From Saccharofermentans sp. (GTDB taxonomy: Bacteria > Bacillota > Clostridia > Saccharofermentanales > Saccharofermentanaceae), in NCBI GenBank assembly GCA_024403675.1, contig JAKSRH010000012.1, forward strand, positions 1 through 56,397: a stretch of 56,397 bases of DNA, in the 5' to 3' direction. The notes below the pieces were generated by a model. That model did no database searches and had not been told where the DNA came from. It saw nothing but the letters and a program-made list of their open reading frames with translations. Below are positions 52,911-56,397 of the stretch, piece after piece (the first letter of the stretch is position 1; each line of letters begins with the position of its first letter). Position numbers and translations under genes: made by a program.

Positions 52911-54019
52911 ATAAGACGCTCCTCCGTTTCCTTAGAGAAGACATATACCTTCTTTGAATTGAGATTGAATTTAATAGTATCTGACTTTCCATCAATATTG
53001 TTATCAGATCTAACGATAGCACGAAGTCTACCCTCTGCATTAGCATGCTCGAACACAACGCTTGTATCACGACCCATAACTTCGATAGCCTTAAGGTCAA
53101 CTGAAAATACACCTTCCTTACCATCAAGGCTGTCATTAAGAACAAATCCTTCAGGTCTAATACCAACTGTTACCTCACCGTCAGCAGTGTCCTTCACATA
53201 ATCTTTACCAAGGACTTTCTCACCTCCGATATATAGTTCTCCACCCTTAATTTCTCCATCAAATACATTAATTGGTGGTGTACCAAGGAACTTAGCTACA
53301 AACAAATCAATTGGATTATCATAAACTTCCTGAGGCTTGCCAATCTGATGAACAACACCTGTCTTCATAACAACAATCATATCTGAAATACTCATAGCCT
53401 CTTCCTGGTCATGAGTTACAAAAATAGTAGTAATTCCTGTTGTATTCTGAATTCTCTTAATTTCTTCTCTAGTCTGAATTCTAAGTCTTGCATCAAGATT
53501 TGAAAGTGGCTCATCAAGAAGAAGTACACGTGGCATCTTAACAAGAGATCTTGCTATAGCTACTCGTTGCTGCTGACCACCACTCATCTCCTTTGGTTTA
53601 CGGTCAAGAAGTTCTTCAATCTGAACCACCTTGGCAGCTTCTAAAACCTTTTCCTCCATCTGAGCTTTGGTAAGCTTATCCTTACCCTTAAGATTCTCAA
53701 GAGGAAACATAATATTCTTTCTAACTGTAAGGTGAGGATAAAGCGCATAACTTTGAAATACCATTCCTACGCCACGATTCTCAGGTGGAAGATCAGTTAC
53801 ATCATCTTCATCAAAATAAATCTTTCCGCTAGTTGGTGTTTCTAGTCCACAAATAAGGTTAAGAGCAGTACTCTTACCACAACCAGAAGGTCCCAAAAGA
53901 CCAATAAGTTTTCCATCAGGAATCTCAAAAGTAAAATTATCTACTGCTACCACGTCGGCTTTGATTTCTTTATTACGATTAGGAAATCTCTTTGTAAGGC
54001 CATCGAATCTAATCTTCAT
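52907..54019 (-). CDS. Sugar ABC transporter ATPase, UgpC/MsmX type
   Basis: The 370-residue protein has Walker A GLLGPSGCGKST, the Q-loop region, signature LSGGQQQRV-like MSGGQQQRVAIARSLVK, Walker B PRVLLLDEPLSNLDARLR, and the His switch FVTHDQEEAMSISD. A C-terminal regulatory OB-like TOBE domain follows (VTVGIRPEGFVLNDSL). MsmX-like ATPases of this class serve several sugar importers, so it could also energise the ATPase-less permeases at 21312-23155. I start at 54019, behind GAGGAGAGG; an earlier in-frame ATG lies in the leader. It leads the operon. Confidence 0.93.
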   Translation of the reverse strand: MKIRFDGLTKRFPNRNKEIKADVVAVDNFTFEIPDGKLIGLLGPSGCGKSTALNLICGLETPTSGKIYFDEDDVTDLPPENRGVGMVFQSYALYPHLTVRKNIMFPLENLKGKDKLTKAQMEEKVLEAAKVVQIEELLDRKPKEMSGGQQQRVAIARSLVKMPRVLLLDEPLSNLDARLRIQTREEIKRIQNTTGITTIFVTHDQEEAMSISDMIVVMKTGVVHQIGKPQEVYDNPIDLFVAKFLGTPPINVFDGEIKGGELYIGGEKVLGKDYVKDTADGEVTVGIRPEGFVLNDSLDGKEGVFSVDLKAIEVMGRDTSVVFEHANAEGRLRAIVRSDNNIDGKSDTIKFNLNSKKVYVFSKETEERLI

Positions 54020-54077
54020 GCTACCTCTCCTCGCATAAATATTTGTGTCACATTTTATACGCATTAAGGGCAAAAGA

Positions 54078-54110
54078 AAAGGCTACAAGCAGTGGAAACC
54101 TTGTAGCCTT
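54078..54110 (-). terminator. Leader hairpin, possible attenuator of the ABC operon
   Basis: On the minus strand AAGGCTACAAG-GTTTCCACTG-CTTGTAGCCTT is followed by TTCTTTTG. The perfect 11-base stem lies 58 bases before the ATPase ATG and only about 12 bases after the presumed transcription start. It may limit transcription into the operon or stop antisense transcription. Confidence 0.6.
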
Positions 54111-54143
54111 CAATTCTTTATACTTCTTTTCTATATCCATTCC

Positions 54144-54157
54144 CTTGTTTGAACAAG
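54144..54157. promoter_or_regulatory. Palindromic operator candidate at the ABC operon promoter
   Basis: CTTGTT-TG-AACAAG is a perfect 6-base inverted repeat with a 2-base centre. On the minus strand it covers a candidate -35 (CTTGTT), 16 bases from TATAGA (54130-54135). The adjacent divergent XRE gene is one possible source of the binding protein. Confidence 0.5.
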
Positions 54158-54251
54158 ATGTTATAACTATAATGTAAAAGGCGGTTTATATTTTCACTAT
54201 TTGTGTATAATAAAAATAGTTAATTCACTACGAGGGTAAAAAGGAGTAATT

Positions 54252-54761
54252 ATGGGTCGTCAGTCAATTAAAGCAAACAAGTCCGTATACCAGCTTTTCC
54301 GTGAAGATGCAGGTCTTACAAGAGAAGCTGCTAGCGATCAGATGATCGGTGTATCACCAAGCAGAATCGAGAAAATTGAGAATGGTCAGGATCCTACTCC
54401 TTACGATATTCTTCAGATGTCCAAGTGCTACAAGCACCCAGAACTCTGCAACATTTTCTGCACACAGAAGTGTGATATCGGTGCTAAGTATGTTCCTGCT
54501 GTAGAGTCTACAGAACTTCCTAGCATCATCCTTGAGACTATCGCTAGTCTTAATGATATTCAGCCACTTACTTCCCGTCTTATTGAGATTACTCGTGACG
54601 GAAAAGTATCTGATGAGGAGATTAGAGATTTTGCTATTATTCAGAAGAAGCTCAGCAAGATTTCTGCAGCTACAACTGCTCTTCAGCTTTGGGCTGATAA
54701 GATGATTTACGAGAAGAACATCAACGAAGAAATCATGAAGGCTGTTAAGGAGACTATCTAA
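54252..54761 (+). CDS. XRE-family transcriptional regulator
   Basis: The 169-residue protein has an N-terminal helix-turn-helix (about residues 12-65; YQLFREDAGLTREAASDQMI, then SPSRIEKIENGQDPTPYDIL). A cysteine-containing patch (HPELCNIFCTQKCDIGAKYV) could bind metal or a cluster, though clostridial relatives with this pattern have no established ligand. A helical C-terminal domain may dimerise. AAGGAG lies 7 bases upstream. It is convergent and adjacent to the MocR gene (stops at 54759-54764) and divergent from the ABC operon; it may regulate either. Confidence 0.85.
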   Translation: MGRQSIKANKSVYQLFREDAGLTREAASDQMIGVSPSRIEKIENGQDPTPYDILQMSKCYKHPELCNIFCTQKCDIGAKYVPAVESTELPSIILETIASLNDIQPLTSRLIEITRDGKVSDEEIRDFAIIQKKLSKISAATTALQLWADKMIYEKNINEEIMKAVKETI

Positions 54762-55838
54762 TCATTTCTCCTGGTTTCTCTTCTCTCTTCGAAGTCTATT
54801 AATATGGCGTTCGAAGTCTCCATTAGCTATAAGTCTTGCAATAAGAAGTTGCTCAAATAAAGGCACAGTACAAGAGTAAAAACCAAGCTTTCTTTCATAC
54901 AATTTTAGAAGATTTTTAGGAAGGACCATATACCCGACTCTTAAGGCAGGGGATATGGTCCTTGAAAATGTATTAACATAAATTACCTTCTCCCCGTTAC
55001 TTGTAGCAAAAAGGGTCTCTTCTGGTTTACGAAGAGAAGTTACTTCAGACTCAAAGTCATCCTCGATAATATATCTATCACCTTTTTGTGCCCAAGAAAT
55101 ATACTCACGTCTTTTGGAAGCAGACGCAGTTACACCAGTTGGGTAACTTCTATATGGTGTAACGTGCAATATATCAGCATTACTATTATTTATAGCATCA
55201 CTTGAAATGCCATCATGTCCCAGTGACAAATGTTCTATTATAACGCCGCGAGAATTATATACCTGCTCAATCTTTTTATAAGATGGAGACTCCACACCAT
55301 AAATTTTATTATTACCTAAAAGTTCTACTATTAGTCCGTAAAGATACTCAGATCCTGCACCAATAATAATCTGCTCAGGATTTACTCTAAAGCCACGGTT
55401 ACGTTCCAAATACTTAGCAAGTTCATTACGAAGTTCGGGGCTACCACCTTCAGGTGACCTCATAAGAATAGCCTCATCATAATCACTAATTATTTTTCTC
55501 ATTGCTTTCGCAATAACTCCATAAGGGAATTGCGTTTCTGGATAGGCATAACTTACTTCCTCATGTACAAGAGGCATGGGCTGAGGATCCTTCGAAACAC
55601 TTGCAGCAAACCCATCACTTTCACGAAAAGATACAATATATCCGCTTCGTTCTCTAGGTTCTATATATCCTTCCTGGATTAATAGTTCATATGCGTGTTC
55701 TACTGTAATGATACTGACACCGTTAGTGACTGCACAATTTCGCTTGGAAGGAATTTTGGTTCCATATTGATACGCACCCGAAATTATTCCAGCTTTTATC
55801 TGGTCGTATATTTTTAAATAAACTTTTTCACTTTTCAT
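54762..55838 (-). CDS. Short MocR-like GntR regulator with altered PLP site
   Basis: The 358-residue protein has an N-terminal GntR winged helix (SKRNCAVTNGVSIITVEHAY) and an aminotransferase-like domain (LMRSPEGGSPELRNELAKYL; EQIIIGAGSEYLYGLIVELL; DRYIIEDDFESEVTSL). MocR proteins usually have about 450-480 residues and a PLP lysine in TFSK. Here the motif reads TFSRTISPALRVGYM, with Arg293 instead of Lys, and the protein ends near residue 358, lacking about the last 100 residues. The frame is uninterrupted, and the XRE gene begins directly beyond the stop. It may sense a ligand without PLP, or be decaying. There is no ribosome site; a TATAAG/TAATAT box lies 5-8 bases before the ATG. Confidence 0.8.
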   Translation of the reverse strand: MKSEKVYLKIYDQIKAGIISGAYQYGTKIPSKRNCAVTNGVSIITVEHAYELLIQEGYIEPRERSGYIVSFRESDGFAASVSKDPQPMPLVHEEVSYAYPETQFPYGVIAKAMRKIISDYDEAILMRSPEGGSPELRNELAKYLERNRGFRVNPEQIIIGAGSEYLYGLIVELLGNNKIYGVESPSYKKIEQVYNSRGVIIEHLSLGHDGISSDAINNSNADILHVTPYRSYPTGVTASASKRREYISWAQKGDRYIIEDDFESEVTSLRKPEETLFATSNGEKVIYVNTFSRTISPALRVGYMVLPKNLLKLYERKLGFYSCTVPLFEQLLIARLIANGDFERHINRLRREKRNQEK

Positions 55839-55871
55839 CTGGTCTTATATTATTTTCGCTTTCTGAACATT

Positions 55872-55898
55872 TTGACAAGGTCAGTTAAAGTATATACT
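55872..55898 (+). promoter_or_regulatory. Possible promoter of the ECF S-component gene
   Basis: A perfect TTGACA (55872-55877) and TATACT (55893-55898) are 15 bases apart, in the spacer divergent from the MocR gene. The spacing is a little short. Confidence 0.4.
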
Positions 55899-55941
55899 CT
55901 ACACCATCAGCTGAAAAGTTAATTTTGATGAGGCGTAAAAA

Positions 55942-56373
55942 ATGAAAGAACGACAGAAACAAATTCGTAAGTTATCACTTACTGCACTTCTTATGTCTAT
56001 GGTTATTATATTAAGTACTTCTTGGACATGCATCCCAGTTCCTGGTGGACATCTCTATTTTAACGATACAGTTATCGTACTTGCTTCTATTGTACTTGAT
56101 CCTGTTTATGCATTTGCAGTTGGTGGTCTTGGAGCATTTCTTGGCGACTTAATTCTCTATCCTCAGGCTATGTTCGTTTCACTTTTTGCACATGGACTTC
56201 AGGCTATTGCTATTTCCATTATTTCTCACAAGGTACTTAAGAAAAAGCCTGTTGTATCATCTATTATCGGCGCTCTTGTGGGTGCGGTAATTAAGGGAAG
56301 AATAAAATATACGCATAAAAAACAGGACGGTTCACATTTAAGTGATATGTACCCAGATTTCTGGACACATTGA
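55942..56373 (+). pseudogene. ECF transporter S component, 3' end replaced
   Basis: The N-terminal part matches membrane substrate-binding S components of vitamin ECF transporters: SLTALLMSMVIILSTSWTCI, PVPGGHLYFNDTVIVLASIV, DPVYAFAVGGLGAFLGDLIL, and ALVGAVIKG near residue 119. After residue 119 the frame changes character to GRIKYTHKKQDGSHLSD..., hydrophilic, and ends after 143 residues, where members normally continue through further membrane helices to about 160-190. This suggests truncation near 56298. GAGG precedes the ATG. Divergent from the MocR gene, which may control it, as PLP-type MocR regulators often neighbour vitamin B6 uptake genes. The substrate is unknown, and the gene may be dead. 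Confidence 0.7.
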
Positions 56374-56397
56374 ATATTGATTTAGTTCTAACATATG
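56298..56397 (+). mobile_element. Possible insertion-sequence end at the window edge
   Basis: From about 56298 to the edge the sequence no longer encodes the S component. It contains GACGGTTCA and an inverted CCAGA-TT-TCTGG within TGT...ACA flanks (about 56347-56371), features often seen at insertion-sequence ends. No transposase is visible, and the family is not identifiable. Confidence 0.3.

Overview
The window looks like a chromosomal segment of a low-to-moderate GC, Gram-positive anaerobe, most likely a gut or rumen Lachnospiraceae-type Firmicute. The evidence is a T-box leader on ilvB, lipobox lipoproteins, a YesL-type protein, a split transketolase, AGCS, MATE and ECF transporters, strong AGGAGG ribosome sites and many U-tailed hairpin terminators. 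No rRNA, tRNA, CRISPR array or complete insertion sequence was seen. Both edges cut through features: ilvC at the left, and a broken ECF S-component gene at the right.

Layout. 1-3.4 kb: the branched-chain amino acid operon ilvB-ilvN-ilvC on the minus strand, with promoter, T-box and terminator. 3.4-15.5 kb: mixed metabolism, namely a frameshifted DUF6273 lipoprotein, a PHP phosphoesterase, cysK, a CDF metal exporter, an aldo/keto reductase with ferredoxin-like clusters, a MATE exporter, fumC, the serC-serA serine operon and two GNAT acetyltransferases. 15.5-31.7 kb: a pentose/hemicellulose region. It holds a GH3 glycosidase, galM, an AraC regulator, two paralogous sugar-binding lipoproteins, two permeases without their own ATPase, a YesL protein, a split transketolase, a FucI/AraA-like isomerase, a DUF4867 protein and xylulokinase. 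31.7-36.1 kb: sfsA, a TerB-like protein, a lipoprotein and an AGCS symporter that carries an inserted SpaA/Cna-B-like domain.

36.2-48.5 kb is a tightly packed minus-strand run: pcrA, a dGTPase-like HD protein, a YfbR-like nucleotidase, a glucosaminidase-type wall hydrolase, a cohesin plus cadherin-like membrane protein, folC, a TPR-like membrane protein and thrC. It starts at an extended -10 promoter that appears to give a leaderless pcrA mRNA and ends at a strong terminator. 48.6-54.2 kb: an OB-fold-like lipoprotein and a complete ABC sugar importer (ATPase, two permeases, and a binding protein with a C-terminal membrane anchor). Its leader has a palindromic operator and an attenuator-like hairpin. 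54.2-56.4 kb: an XRE regulator, a short MocR-like regulator lacking the PLP lysine, and an ECF S component whose 3' end is replaced by foreign-looking DNA.

How the genes work together. The pentose region can take up oligosaccharides, split them with the GH3 enzyme, and convert pentoses through the isomerase, xylulokinase and transketolase to central intermediates. The ATPase at 52907-54019 is a candidate shared motor for the ATPase-less importer. The most unusual items are the Cna-B-like insert in the symporter, the isomerase/DUF4867/xylulokinase set without xylA, the wall-hydrolase/cohesin pair embedded in a DNA and nucleotide operon, and the degenerate MocR.
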